Assembly (NCBI RefSeq): GCF_046036945.1
Contig: NZ_JBJQOQ010000001.1
Location: 1-64,000, forward strand
Direction: 5' to 3'
DNA length: 64,000 nt
From: Brevibacillus_C sp046036945
GTDB lineage: Bacteria > Bacillota > Bacilli > Brevibacillales > Brevibacillaceae
Both the position numbers and the translations under genes were made by a program. The notes below the pieces were generated by a model that was not told the DNA's origin, did not search any database, and saw only the letters and a program-made list of their open reading frames with translations. Positions 7,871 to 15,135 of this stretch are shown here, piece after piece (the stretch's first letter is position 1; each line of letters begins with the position of its first letter).

Positions 7871-8060
7871 GGGTCCGGTGGTCTTAAGACAATCCAGCTT
7901 TGCAAGCAACAGCTTGTAGGGAGGCGAACTGCCGTGGATGGGTCACCGCTTGACAACAGTCATGTTGAGGGATGCCGAACAGCTCTTTGAGTGTTTGACT
8001 CTATCATGGAGGTAGAACTGCCAAAGAGAATAACCGGAACACCCCAAAACAACCGGACTC
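7871..8060 (+). ncRNA. Unclassified structured RNA candidate with two related motifs
   Basis: The 334-nt gap after phoH has no gene but clear structure. GGGTCCGGT (7871-7879) pairs over nine base pairs with ACCGGACTC (8052-8060), closing a fold of about 190 nt. Inside are two related modules. Each has a small hairpin (CAAGC-aaca-GCTTG, 7903-7916; GAGTGTTTGACTC, 7990-8002) followed by GGAGG..GAACTGCC (7920-7933 and 8008-8022). A terminator follows immediately. This could be a trans-acting RNA with 6S-like proportions or a tandem cis-acting leader for the gene at 8162. It does not match the consensus of any riboswitch class I know. Confidence 0.5.
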
Positions 8061-8066
8061 GATCAT

Positions 8067-8100
8067 AACCGTCTCCTTTTCGGAGGCGGTTTCTTGTTTT
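8067..8100 (+). terminator. Intrinsic terminator of the structured RNA / leader
   Basis: AACCGTCTCC-tttt-CGGAGGCGGTT followed by TCTTGTTTT. The 5' arm could alternatively pair with GGAGGCG at 7920-7926, which would be compatible with attenuation of the downstream gene. Confidence 0.7.
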
Positions 8101-8105
8101 CCGGC

Positions 8106-8135
8106 TTGCCGCGGGGTCTTGCCGTTGAGTAGAAT
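8106..8135 (+). promoter_or_regulatory. Possible SigA promoter for the small membrane protein
   Basis: TTGCCG (8106-8111), 18 bp, TAGAAT (8130-8135), ending 26 nt before the ATG at 8162. It is moderate quality. If real, the downstream gene does not depend on readthrough of the terminator. Confidence 0.35.
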
Positions 8136-8161
8136 AGGAAGAAAATGGAGAGGGAAATCAG

Positions 8162-8407
8162 ATGGGGAAATGGATTGTTAACGTCATCGTCTGTTCGCTG
8201 GCCGGTTATGGCTTGCTTTTTCTAGGGCCGATCTTTGGCGGCGTCATCGCTTTTGGCTTGGTCATGGGTTCGTTGTTATTTATTATTGGAGATCTTGTCC
8301 GGACAAAAAAAGAGGTCGATCACCTTGCTAAAACAGTCAGAGGTGTCGAGCGAAGGGTCAACTACTTGATCGAAATATATGAGCAGGAAGAGAAGCAGGC
8401 GCAATAA
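8162..8407 (+). CDS. Small membrane protein with C-terminal coiled coil, function unknown
   Basis: 81 residues: a hydrophobic N-terminal half (about 4-42, two tight membrane segments split by GPIFGG) and a charged coiled-coil second half (about 45-78). A GAGAGGGAAATC ribosome site precedes the ATG. I do not recognise the family. It lies downstream of the structured RNA region and converges with the next gene. Confidence 0.6.
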   Translation: MGKWIVNVIVCSLAGYGLLFLGPIFGGVIAFGLVMGSLLFIIGDLVRTKKEVDHLAKTVRGVERRVNYLIEIYEQEEKQAQ

Positions 8408-8414
8408 GAACTGT

Positions 8415-8909
8415 CTAAACGGATTGCCACTCGACCGTTACCTGAAACGCTTTGGCAATCCCCTCGATCAGTTCCGTCTGGCTGGCGTCGGCGAAGCAGA
8501 CAGATCCGCCATCCAACTGCAGGGGGGTGCCGATCAGGTGCTCGCGTAGCTGCTCCAGCGCGGCCCAGCGGTCTTTGTCAGCGCCTGCCTGATCGGGGAC
8601 GGCAAACGGGGCGGCCAGGTGATCGTACAAATAGCGGCGGCCGGATACGCTGGTAAAGCCGTAATCGTCCAGCAGGGGCACATCCATCTCCTCGGGAACC
8701 AGCCAGAGCCCGAACTCATCGGCGACCATGTCGTGCTTTGACAGAATGGCCAGCAGCTTGTCGCGTTCAGTCTCGCTCTCGACGATCAACAACTGCTGAT
8801 CGCGGTCGAAGACCGCCACCGCATCGCCGATCTTATGGATGACCTGTGCGTAAAAGCCGGGCAGTTTGCCCTTGGGTATCTGCATTTCCACCCCAAACAT
8901 GTGCCGCAT
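8415..8909 (-). CDS. Hypothetical cytosolic protein
   Basis: 164 residues, no signal peptide or membrane segment, acidic, with mixed alpha/beta character (GDAVAVFDRDQQLLIVESETERDKLLAIL...). The family is not recognised. GAGGTGA lies 7-8 nt upstream of the ATG at 8909, supporting this start rather than the internal ATG three codons later. It ends 7 nt from the convergent membrane-protein gene. Confidence 0.6.
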   Translation of the reverse strand: MRHMFGVEMQIPKGKLPGFYAQVIHKIGDAVAVFDRDQQLLIVESETERDKLLAILSKHDMVADEFGLWLVPEEMDVPLLDDYGFTSVSGRRYLYDHLAAPFAVPDQAGADKDRWAALEQLREHLIGTPLQLDGGSVCFADASQTELIEGIAKAFQVTVEWQSV

Positions 8910-9007
8910 GATTGTTTCACCTCGTCATTCTCTGCTACTATGGATTCAATCCCTTCTCATTTTACCGGAATTTTACTGGGGGTACAAGAAAACAGGAGGA
9001 GACAGGC

Positions 9008-9646
9008 ATGTCTATATCAATTCGCTCATTTGCCTTGGGGCCGCTTGAGACGAACGCTTACCTCGTGAAAAACGAGACGACCGGCGAGTCGATCGTCATC
9101 GACCCGGGCATGCAGCCACAGGCGCTGTTGGATGCTGTCAAGGGAGAAAAAGTCGCGGCGATTCTTTTGACTCACACCCACTTTGACCACATCGGAGGAC
9201 TGAATCAACTCCGCAGTCTGACGAAGGCGCCTGTATACGTTCACCCGCTTGAGATGGCCTGGCTGACAGATCCGCGCTTGAACGGTTCCGCCCGGTTCGG
9301 CCTGTCGGAGGAGATCCGATGCGAGCCAGCCGAGCACGAGCTCACGGATGGACAGACGCTGGAGTTGGCGGGGATGAGCTTTCAGGTCCTGCACACGCCC
9401 GGCCACTCTCCCGGAAGCTGCTCGTTCGTGATTGGCAAGCACTGTTTTGGCGGCGACGTGCTGTTTGCCAGCTCAATTGGCCGGACGGACCTGCCGGGAG
9501 GCGACTTTGAGACCCTGATGATCAGCATTCAGGACAAATTGTTTGAACTGGATGACGACACGATTGTCTACCCCGGGCACGGCCCGAAAACGACGGTTGA
9601 GACCGAAAAAATGACCAATCCGTTCGTCACTGGATTGCTGCGCTGA
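9008..9646 (+). CDS. MBL-fold metallo-hydrolase (YqgX-like, glyoxalase II-related)
   Basis: 212 residues with the metallo-beta-lactamase metal motif THTHFDHIGG (about 55-64), HTPGHSPGS (about 126-134), a distal GGDVLF and the terminal YPGHGPKT. These are hallmarks of the glyoxalase II-like hydrolases such as B. subtilis YqgX, which acts on S-lactoyl-bacillithiol; bacillithiol use is consistent with bshC in this window. GGAGGA is 7 nt before the ATG. The yqgX-yqgY-mgsR neighbourhood of B. subtilis is partly preserved, with other genes interposed. Confidence 0.85.
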   Translation: MSISIRSFALGPLETNAYLVKNETTGESIVIDPGMQPQALLDAVKGEKVAAILLTHTHFDHIGGLNQLRSLTKAPVYVHPLEMAWLTDPRLNGSARFGLSEEIRCEPAEHELTDGQTLELAGMSFQVLHTPGHSPGSCSFVIGKHCFGGDVLFASSIGRTDLPGGDFETLMISIQDKLFELDDDTIVYPGHGPKTTVETEKMTNPFVTGLLR

Positions 9647-9656
9647 CAGCAGCAAA

Positions 9657-9692
9657 AGCATCCCGGACGCCATGCTTGCGCCGGGATGCTTC
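9657..9692 (+). terminator. Intrinsic terminator after the MBL hydrolase gene
   Basis: AAGCATCCCGG ... CCGGGATGCTT with a loop containing CGCC/GGCG-like complementarity, then TCTTC. It also lies downstream of the minus-strand remnant at 9734-9982. Confidence 0.65.
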
Positions 9693-9733
9693 TTCAAATG
9701 GAAAGATCATCTGATCTGAAAGATAATTCAAAG

Positions 9734-9982
9734 TTATGCCAGAATTGATCGAGTATTGCGAAGAACAGCCTTCATACATTCGGATTCAGCGTTGACATTC
9801 CCCACGATTTTAAAATCCGCTTCGGACAGCACAATGGCAGGACGACGGCCGGTTTGTTCATGTCCCGCTTGCGGGTCAAAGTCAAAGGCAACCAAATCAC
9901 CACGTCCTTCCAGGTTGAAGAGAATCCCCCACAACAGGACCAGCAATCCGAGTCTGATGAACTTGCTCGAGGTATCCTTCAT
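9734..9982 (-). pseudogene. Short ORF carrying a MazF/PemK-like fragment, probable remnant
   Basis: 82 codons. Residues about 26-53 read GRGDLVAFDFDPQAGHEQTGRRPAIVLSE, which is the first strand-turn-strand of MazF/PemK toxins. In that family this is followed by about 80 more residues with catalytic positions that are absent here. Before it is a hydrophobic stretch (LGLLVLLWGILF), and after it an unrelated tail (VLRNTRSILA). The ORF therefore looks like a toxin fragment joined to other sequence by deletion. Alternatively it could be a genuine small membrane protein that resembles MazF by chance. No antitoxin gene is adjacent. Confidence 0.45.
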
Positions 9983-10143
9983 AGAATCACCCCTTCATTG
10001 ATCATGCCTTTACTCACTAAGACGCCAAGGAGGCAGAATCGTTTCTTTCCAGATCCGGAAAAAAGGAAATAGCAGGAAGATGTCGATTCGTGTGGAAAGT
10101 TAGTACATAGCTCATGGAAAACGAATGGAATTGGAGAGTAAAC

Positions 10144-11406
10144 ATGAATGGTGTAAAGATCATGGCCGTTGTCTTGGCCTGCCTAATTCTGTCGGGGTGT
10201 GCGGTTCCGGCATCTGTCGGCACCGGAGAAAAAAACGCGCCTGCTCCTCAAACCGCAGTCCCGGACAATGCCGAGACAACCCCCGAGTTGCCGGACCCGC
10301 CCGTTGTGTCTGAACCTGAACCGGCAGAAACGGAGCCGCAGGAGGATCGATGGCTGACCCTGATGGTCGTCGGAGATATCATGGTGCACGATGAACAATT
10401 GCAGGCAGCTTGGGATGAGCAGCGGAAAAGCTACGACTTCGCCCCGTCTTTCGCGAAAGTGATCCCGATTTTTCAGGAGGCGGACATCCTCATCGGCAAT
10501 CTGGAGACGACGCTGGCGGGCAAGGAGCGGCGTTACACGGGGTACCCGGAGTTCAATTCACCGGAAACGCTGGCGGAAACCTTAAAACAGGCAGGCTTTA
10601 CTGCGGTCACCACAGCCAACAACCACTCGCTCGACCGGCGCGAAGCGGGCGTTTTGCACACACTGGATGTACTGGATCAAGCGGGGCTGCCCCATACCGG
10701 GACGTTTCGCAGCGCCGAGCAGCGGAACGAACCGCTGATTCTGGAAAAAAACGGAATTCGCATTGGGGTATTGGCCTATACCTATGGCACGAACGGCATT
10801 CCGCTTCCGGAAGGGAAGCCGTATCTGGTCAATTTGTACGACCAGGCACTGCTGAAAGGGGACGCCGCCAGGGCTCGCGAACTGGGAGCGGATGTCGTCG
10901 CCGTCGCCCTTCACTTCGGGGCGGAGTACCAGCGGATGCCCAATTCGATACAGCGCCAATGGGTAGATCAGTGCTTTGCAGCCGGAGTGGATATCGTGCT
11001 CGGTTCGCACCCGCACGTGGTTCAACCGTATGAGTGGCGGACGGTCACAGGAGCTGACGGAGTACAGCGCAAAGTCTTCGCGATCTATTCGCTCGGCAAC
11101 TTCATCTCCGCCCAGCGCGGCGATTACAAGGATGCAGGCGTGATTTTGCGGCTCGTCCTGCACAAGGGCACAGACGGGCGCACGGCGGTGGAAGAGGCGA
11201 AGGTGGTCCCGACCTATGTGCACTTTTACCGGACAGGGGGAAAGCGAAACTACGTGATTTACCCGCTGCCGTATGCGCAGGAAGCGGTCGGACAAAACAA
11301 GCAAGAGACGCATCTGACACCCCAGGTCCTGCAAAAAATGGACAGCATCTACAAAGAGATACAAAGACACGTAGAGTCTCTTCAGCCAAAAGAAAAGGCC
11401 AGTTGA
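10144..11406 (+). CDS. CapA-family lipoprotein (PGA_cap metallophosphatase-like)
   Basis: 420 residues. Lipoprotein signal MNGVKIMAVVLACLILSGC with lipidated Cys19, a Pro/Glu-rich linker (about 22-75), then the CapA domain: VVGDIMVHD (about 83-91), GNLETTLAG, TTANNHSLDR, ALHFGAEYQ, VLGSHPHVVQP, YSLGNFI. The fold is related to calcineurin-like phosphoesterases; CapA homologues take part in poly-gamma-glutamate capsule synthesis. No capB or capC is adjacent, so a general envelope role is equally possible. The start was chosen at the third possible Met because it gives a proper lipobox and GGAGAG lies upstream. Confidence 0.85.
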   Translation: MNGVKIMAVVLACLILSGCAVPASVGTGEKNAPAPQTAVPDNAETTPELPDPPVVSEPEPAETEPQEDRWLTLMVVGDIMVHDEQLQAAWDEQRKSYDFAPSFAKVIPIFQEADILIGNLETTLAGKERRYTGYPEFNSPETLAETLKQAGFTAVTTANNHSLDRREAGVLHTLDVLDQAGLPHTGTFRSAEQRNEPLILEKNGIRIGVLAYTYGTNGIPLPEGKPYLVNLYDQALLKGDAARARELGADVVAVALHFGAEYQRMPNSIQRQWVDQCFAAGVDIVLGSHPHVVQPYEWRTVTGADGVQRKVFAIYSLGNFISAQRGDYKDAGVILRLVLHKGTDGRTAVEEAKVVPTYVHFYRTGGKRNYVIYPLPYAQEAVGQNKQETHLTPQVLQKMDSIYKEIQRHVESLQPKEKAS

Positions 11407-11419
11407 CGAAACTGGCCTA
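11397..11419. terminator. Bidirectional hairpin between convergent genes
   Basis: AGGCCAGTT-gacga-AACTGGCCT overlaps the stop codons of the CapA-like gene and of the minus-strand coiled-coil gene. The plus strand continues with ATCGTTTTG, the minus strand with TTTCTTTTGG. Confidence 0.6.
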
Positions 11420-12496
11420 TCGTTTTGCCCCAAAGTCAAAGGACAAACCGATTTTGATTTGCAGCTGCAGCTCCTGGTCTTCGAGCGAAAACTTTTCGAC
11501 CTGGATGTTGGGTGCGATCTTTGCGGGGTAAAATGCCAAATCGTACTCCTTTTCCATCTCTGCTATGGTCGATTCCGGCAGTTCAAAGCCGTCGTAGTAG
11601 AGGTCGGTCATCTTGAATCGCAGCTCTGTCGGGGAGACGAGCTCGTAATGTCCGATGATCTTCATATGGATGTCCTCGTACACCCCGTCGACGGTCAACT
11701 GGTTGTCGGAAAACTGAAAGTGGGACTGTTTGAAGATCTCGTTTTTGGAGGCGAGAAACTCGTTGAACTCAGCTTCGCCGATCGTCAGCGTATGGGTTAA
11801 CAGGCCGTTGGATTTGAAGCGGTCAGACGTGACCAGCTCGGGCAGAGAGTTCATCACCTGGGCCAATACGCCAAAGTAACTGCGAAACGCCGGAAGCCCC
11901 CGTTTGCGCCAGTCCGTGACGAGATGATCCATCAGCGATTCCATGGAAGTCACGTCACCCACAAGCTTCAGCTTTTCTTCTTTCTCCTTTTCCAATTGCA
12001 GGATGAGTGCCAATTGGCGCTCAAAATGCGCCCGCAATTCCCTCACCTTGTCCAGCCGCTGCTGCTTTTCCGCCAGCAGGGAGGCCGCCTTTTGCCGTTC
12101 GGACTGGAAGCTGGCCAACGTGTTCATATCCTGCTCAAACAGGCGCTGCAAGAACTCCGACAGCATGAGAATGTCATTGAAATTTTTCGCATTAAAAAAC
12201 AGCGTTAAAAGCGAGACCCGCTCGCCGGTGTAATAAGCTCGGGTGATCTGGCCGGCACGCCGCTGCATCGCGGAGATCACCGCAGCCTGCCGGTTCATCT
12301 GCAAATCCAACTGGGCCAGCTCGTCAAGCAAGGCCTGTTCTTCTGCCTTGACAATCGTCAGGTTGCGCTCCAGCTCTTTTTGGGTAAAATGTTTTTGCAG
12401 GATGAGTTGTTCAAGTGTTTGACCTTCTTCCGCCCAGCCGATGCAAGGCACGACAGCGAGGCACAGGGCGAGAAGCAGGAACAACCATTTTCGCAT
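11417..12496 (-). CDS. Secreted coiled-coil protein, hypothetical
   Basis: 359 residues from the ATG at 12496 (GAAGGTGA 6 nt upstream; an upstream in-frame GTG lacks a good site). The signal peptide (MRKWLFLLLALCLAVVPCIGWAEE) is followed by long amphipathic helices (about 30-180) with an RAGQITRAYYTGERVSLLTLFFNAKNFNDIL stretch. This resembles the N-terminal coiled coil of PcsB/EnvC-type peptidoglycan hydrolase regulators. The C-terminal half (about 200-359) is beta-rich and has no NlpC/P60, CHAP or peptidase M23 motif. It may be an extracytoplasmic adaptor for wall enzymes; that is inference from fold resemblance only. Confidence 0.65.
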   Translation of the reverse strand: MRKWLFLLLALCLAVVPCIGWAEEGQTLEQLILQKHFTQKELERNLTIVKAEEQALLDELAQLDLQMNRQAAVISAMQRRAGQITRAYYTGERVSLLTLFFNAKNFNDILMLSEFLQRLFEQDMNTLASFQSERQKAASLLAEKQQRLDKVRELRAHFERQLALILQLEKEKEEKLKLVGDVTSMESLMDHLVTDWRKRGLPAFRSYFGVLAQVMNSLPELVTSDRFKSNGLLTHTLTIGEAEFNEFLASKNEIFKQSHFQFSDNQLTVDGVYEDIHMKIIGHYELVSPTELRFKMTDLYYDGFELPESTIAEMEKEYDLAFYPAKIAPNIQVEKFSLEDQELQLQIKIGLSFDFGAKR

Positions 12497-12682
12497 ACGT
12501 TCACCTTCAACCGTTTTCTGGGAAGCTTGATTCCGGTTTGCCCGGCATGCTACAATCCATCTCATCACACGCTTCAGAAAACTCTATTTCGTCAGACGGT
12601 TACAATGCCGCTTGTTCCATTATAGCGGTTTGATGATTTTTTGCACGTACAAGTGAAAAAACGGATGGCAGGAGGGCCGAAA

Positions 12683-13789
12683 ATGAATCAAGCCGTTCGC
12701 GGCATCCACGATGAGATCAGAAGAAGCGCAATAGGGGCAATCCCGTTTGTCCGATTTATGGAATTGGCGTTGTACCACCCCGATTACGGCTATTATATGT
12801 CGGAAAAAGTGAAAGTAGGCAAGGAAGGCGATTTTTATACGAGTGCCACGGTGCATCCGGTGTTTGCCGAAACCCTGGCTGATGCGATCATCCGCATCTG
12901 GCAGGAGGAAGGATACAGCCGGCCTGCACTGGTCGAGATCGGCGGCGGCACCGGGATCCTGATGAAGCATCTGGCGGCCCGCATATACGAGGCCGCGCCG
13001 CTGCTGGCCGACAGGATGCGGCTGGTAATGATTGAGTCCAGCCCGTATCACCGCGAATGCCAGCGCCAGGCGTTGGCCGGCTGCCAGGCGGACGTCGTCT
13101 GGTATGCCGCTGTGGAAGAAGCGGTGCAGTCGGAAGCGATCGAAGGGGTCATCCTGTCCAATGAGTGGTTCGACGCCTTTCCGGTTCATCTGGTGAAGCG
13201 GCAAGCGGCTGGCTGGACGGAAGCAGGGGTGACCTGGGACGAAGGGGAAGGATGCCTGAAGTGGATGGATTTGCCTGCATTGACGCCGGAGGCGGCGGAC
13301 TACCTGGCAGAAGAAAAACTGGCCCTCCCGACCGGGATGCAGCTGGAGATCAATCTGGGGATGCGCCGGGCGATCCACGAGGTGTCCCGAATGCTCGTGC
13401 GGGGGTATGTTATCACCATCGATTACGGCGGTCTGCAGGATGAGCTGTACTCTGCCCGCCGGATGAGCGGAACGCTCCAATGCTACTACCGGCACCGGGC
13501 CCATGACGATCCCCTCGTTTTCGTCGGGGAACAGGACATCACAGCCCACGTCAATTTTTCGGCGCTGATGAAGTGGGGGGAGGAGGCCGGGCTGGTCCCT
13601 GTCTCGTTGGAGAGTCAAAGCCAGTTTTTGGTCAAGGCGGGGATTTTGCAAAAGCTGCGGGAACATCAAGACACCAACCCTTTTACCAGCGAGGCGATGC
13701 GCAGCAATCAGGCGATTCGGCAGTTGATCAGCCCGGATGGCATGGGAGGGACATTCCGGGTGCTGACACAAAAAAAAGATGCTCGTTAG
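12683..13789 (+). CDS. MidA/NDUFAF7-like SAM-dependent methyltransferase
   Basis: 368 residues of the COG1565 type: an N-terminal FMELALYHPDYGYYM motif, GKEGDFYTSATVHPVF (about 55-70), the SAM-binding VEIGGGTGILM (about 90-100), and the family-specific SNEWFDAFPVH (about 157-167). In mitochondria the homologue NDUFAF7 methylates an arginine of complex I; bacterial targets are unknown. AGGAGGG lies upstream of the ATG at 12683. Confidence 0.85.
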   Translation: MNQAVRGIHDEIRRSAIGAIPFVRFMELALYHPDYGYYMSEKVKVGKEGDFYTSATVHPVFAETLADAIIRIWQEEGYSRPALVEIGGGTGILMKHLAARIYEAAPLLADRMRLVMIESSPYHRECQRQALAGCQADVVWYAAVEEAVQSEAIEGVILSNEWFDAFPVHLVKRQAAGWTEAGVTWDEGEGCLKWMDLPALTPEAADYLAEEKLALPTGMQLEINLGMRRAIHEVSRMLVRGYVITIDYGGLQDELYSARRMSGTLQCYYRHRAHDDPLVFVGEQDITAHVNFSALMKWGEEAGLVPVSLESQSQFLVKAGILQKLREHQDTNPFTSEAMRSNQAIRQLISPDGMGGTFRVLTQKKDAR

Positions 13790-13804
13790 GAGCATCCTTT
13801 TTTC
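13776..13804 (+). terminator. Intrinsic terminator after the methyltransferase gene
   Basis: GATGCTC-gttag-GAGCATC followed by CTTTTTTCTTT; the stem begins inside the last codons of the methyltransferase. The preceding A tract makes it usable by the convergent yqgY-like gene as well. Confidence 0.8.
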
Positions 13805-13816
13805 TTTGCCTACGCC

Positions 13817-14086
13817 CTACATCAGCAGCAGGGAGAGGGATTGTTCGCCTGCACCTGCTGGCGGCATTACGAAGAATGTATAATATGTGAAACCGACAAA
13901 CGAAAAGAACATGAACCCGAAGAAAATTTGTAAGTACGCTCGTTCGGTTAATTTCATATAGCTTAATGACAGGAAAATGGCAGTTAAACCGAAGAACAGA
14001 AGTGACATCTTCATAAGCCCGCCCCAGTAGGCCATAATGGCGATTACCAATGTCCAGAAGCTGAGTACACGATACATGCGATCCAT
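13817..14086 (-). CDS. DUF2626 membrane protein (YqgY-like)
   Basis: 89 residues, almost entirely hydrophobic with three predicted membrane segments (about 8-28, 30-45, 52-75) and the N-terminus MDRMYRVLSFWTLVIAIMAYWGG typical of DUF2626/YqgY of Bacillales. Function is unknown. It has its own promoter with an operator-like palindrome in the spacer (14138-14166). Confidence 0.8.
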   Translation of the reverse strand: MDRMYRVLSFWTLVIAIMAYWGGLMKMSLLFFGLTAIFLSLSYMKLTERAYLQIFFGFMFFSFVGFTYYTFFVMPPAGAGEQSLSLLLM

Positions 14087-14137
14087 TTGTATCCCCCCTT
14101 TACGGCAGCGATGAATAGCGGATAGATTTCCTTCCTC

Positions 14138-14166
14138 ATTATAAAGGACACTATGTCCTGTGTAAA
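14138..14166 (-). promoter_or_regulatory. SigA promoter of the DUF2626 gene with operator-like palindrome
   Basis: On the minus strand: TTTACA (14161-14166), 17 bp, TATAAT (14138-14143). The spacer contains the palindrome AGGACA-cta-TGTCCT (14145-14159). It shares the ten bases GACATAGTGT with the palindrome in the mgsR-like promoter at 15036-15059, on the other side of the regulator gene. Confidence 0.6.
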
Positions 14167-14211
14167 CCAGAACGTATGGCGGTTTGATGACAACGGACGG
14201 AAGCGCCGCGG

Positions 14212-14928
14212 CTACCGCCCGAATGGCTTTTGAATCCGCACCAGCGTGTAATTGCAGGATCTGCAGCCGCTGATGAACGAGTCTTCTTCTTGTAGTTCAA
14301 TCTCCCCAAAGTACACCTCAAATATTCCGGTCAGCATCGAATTATGCATCTTGCAGACGAGCGTGGGGAACCGCTTGGCCGAGTCGAGGAACGTGCAGTT
14401 GTGGATGCGAAAGCATATCTGGTCCTCGCCGCGCACATGGATTTCCGGGTTCAACCCTTGTGCGAGGATCAGGCGGTGAATGTGGTCCAGCGCTTGTTCA
14501 AAGGACATGCTGCGCGGATCGAGGCTGTCAGCCAGCAGCGCCTGTTTGGCCGCTTCGGTCCCCATTCGCCGCCCGATGCTTATCATGGCCTGTTCACCCA
14601 CGTCTCCCAGTGACATCAGGCTTTCGATGGCGATGTTGGCAAGCATTTGGTAATCGCGCGGCGGAAACTGCAAGCTGACGACTTGATCAGAGAGAGAATA
14701 GAGCCGGCTGGGACGGCCGCCCTTTCCCGATTTATCAGAAGTGGATTGCAGCAGGTTGACGTCTTCCAACTTGCCGAGATGCAAGCGGGAAACGTTGGGA
14801 TGGATGGAAAAATGCTCGGCTACCTCTTGCACGGTTACAGCTTGACCGCGGGAGGCGATAAAACGGTAAATGGCGAAACGGGTGGGGTCGGCTAGCGTAC
14901 TCGTCAGTTTTTGAGTATTGTTGTCCAT
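14212..14928 (-). CDS. ArsR-type winged-helix regulator with four-cysteine domain (SufR-like)
   Basis: 238 residues. The N-terminal winged helix (about 5-78: DPTRFAIYRFI...VTVQEVAEHFSIHPNVSRLHLGKLEDVNLL) is followed by a helical linker and a C-terminal domain with Cys178, Cys192, Cys222 and Cys225 (C-X13-C-X29-C-X2-C). This order resembles COG2345/SufR regulators, which hold an iron-sulfur cluster and repress genes when it is present. Metal or cluster binding here is inferred. A matched palindrome with the core GACATAGTGT occurs on both sides of the gene, in the promoters of the DUF2626 and mgsR-like genes, so these are likely targets. Confidence 0.8.
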   Translation of the reverse strand: MDNNTQKLTSTLADPTRFAIYRFIASRGQAVTVQEVAEHFSIHPNVSRLHLGKLEDVNLLQSTSDKSGKGGRPSRLYSLSDQVVSLQFPPRDYQMLANIAIESLMSLGDVGEQAMISIGRRMGTEAAKQALLADSLDPRSMSFEQALDHIHRLILAQGLNPEIHVRGEDQICFRIHNCTFLDSAKRFPTLVCKMHNSMLTGIFEVYFGEIELQEEDSFISGCRSCNYTLVRIQKPFGR

Positions 14929-15035
14929 GAGCTACCCCCTTGTTTTCAATTTCGCTTATTAGTGTAGCTGATTTTACGCGGATTGTTAAGCTTGAAACTG
15001 TTTTGGGAAACAAAACAAAAAGATAATTAATATAT

Positions 15036-15059
15036 TAAACACTATTGACATAGTGTTTA
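15036..15059 (+). promoter_or_regulatory. Operator palindrome overlapping the -35 of the mgsR-like gene
   Basis: TAAACACTA (15036-15044) and TAGTGTTTA (15051-15059) are perfect nine-base inverted arms; the six-base centre is the -35 hexamer TTGACA itself. A bound dimer would occlude RNA polymerase. The same core appears in the DUF2626 promoter. Confidence 0.65.
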
Positions 15060-15074
15060 TAGGAGTCATATAAT
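15045..15074 (+). promoter_or_regulatory. SigA promoter of the mgsR-like gene
   Basis: TTGACA (15045-15050), 18 bp, TATAAT (15069-15074). Both hexamers are consensus; the start codon used is at 15136. Confidence 0.75.
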
Positions 15075-15135
15075 TTACTTGAAAAAAGTAAGGGATGAAC
15101 CTTATCATATTTACTTCTGGATAGGAGGGGTTGTC

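Noticed and set aside
7871..8060. Assignment of the phoH-downstream RNA as 6S, SRP RNA, or a ydaO, lysine, glycine or M-box riboswitch
   Set aside because: Compared from memory, the conserved sequence blocks of these classes are absent; only overall length and closed ends recall 6S, which is not enough for a call.
10144..11406. Poly-gamma-glutamate capsule operon
   Set aside because: A CapA-family protein alone, with no capB or capC beside it, does not support a capsule locus.
12620..13795. 391-codon minus-strand frame opposite the MidA-like methyltransferase
   Set aside because: Mirror frame of a gene with clear SAM-binding motifs; composition is rich in His, Arg and Gln and shows no domain.
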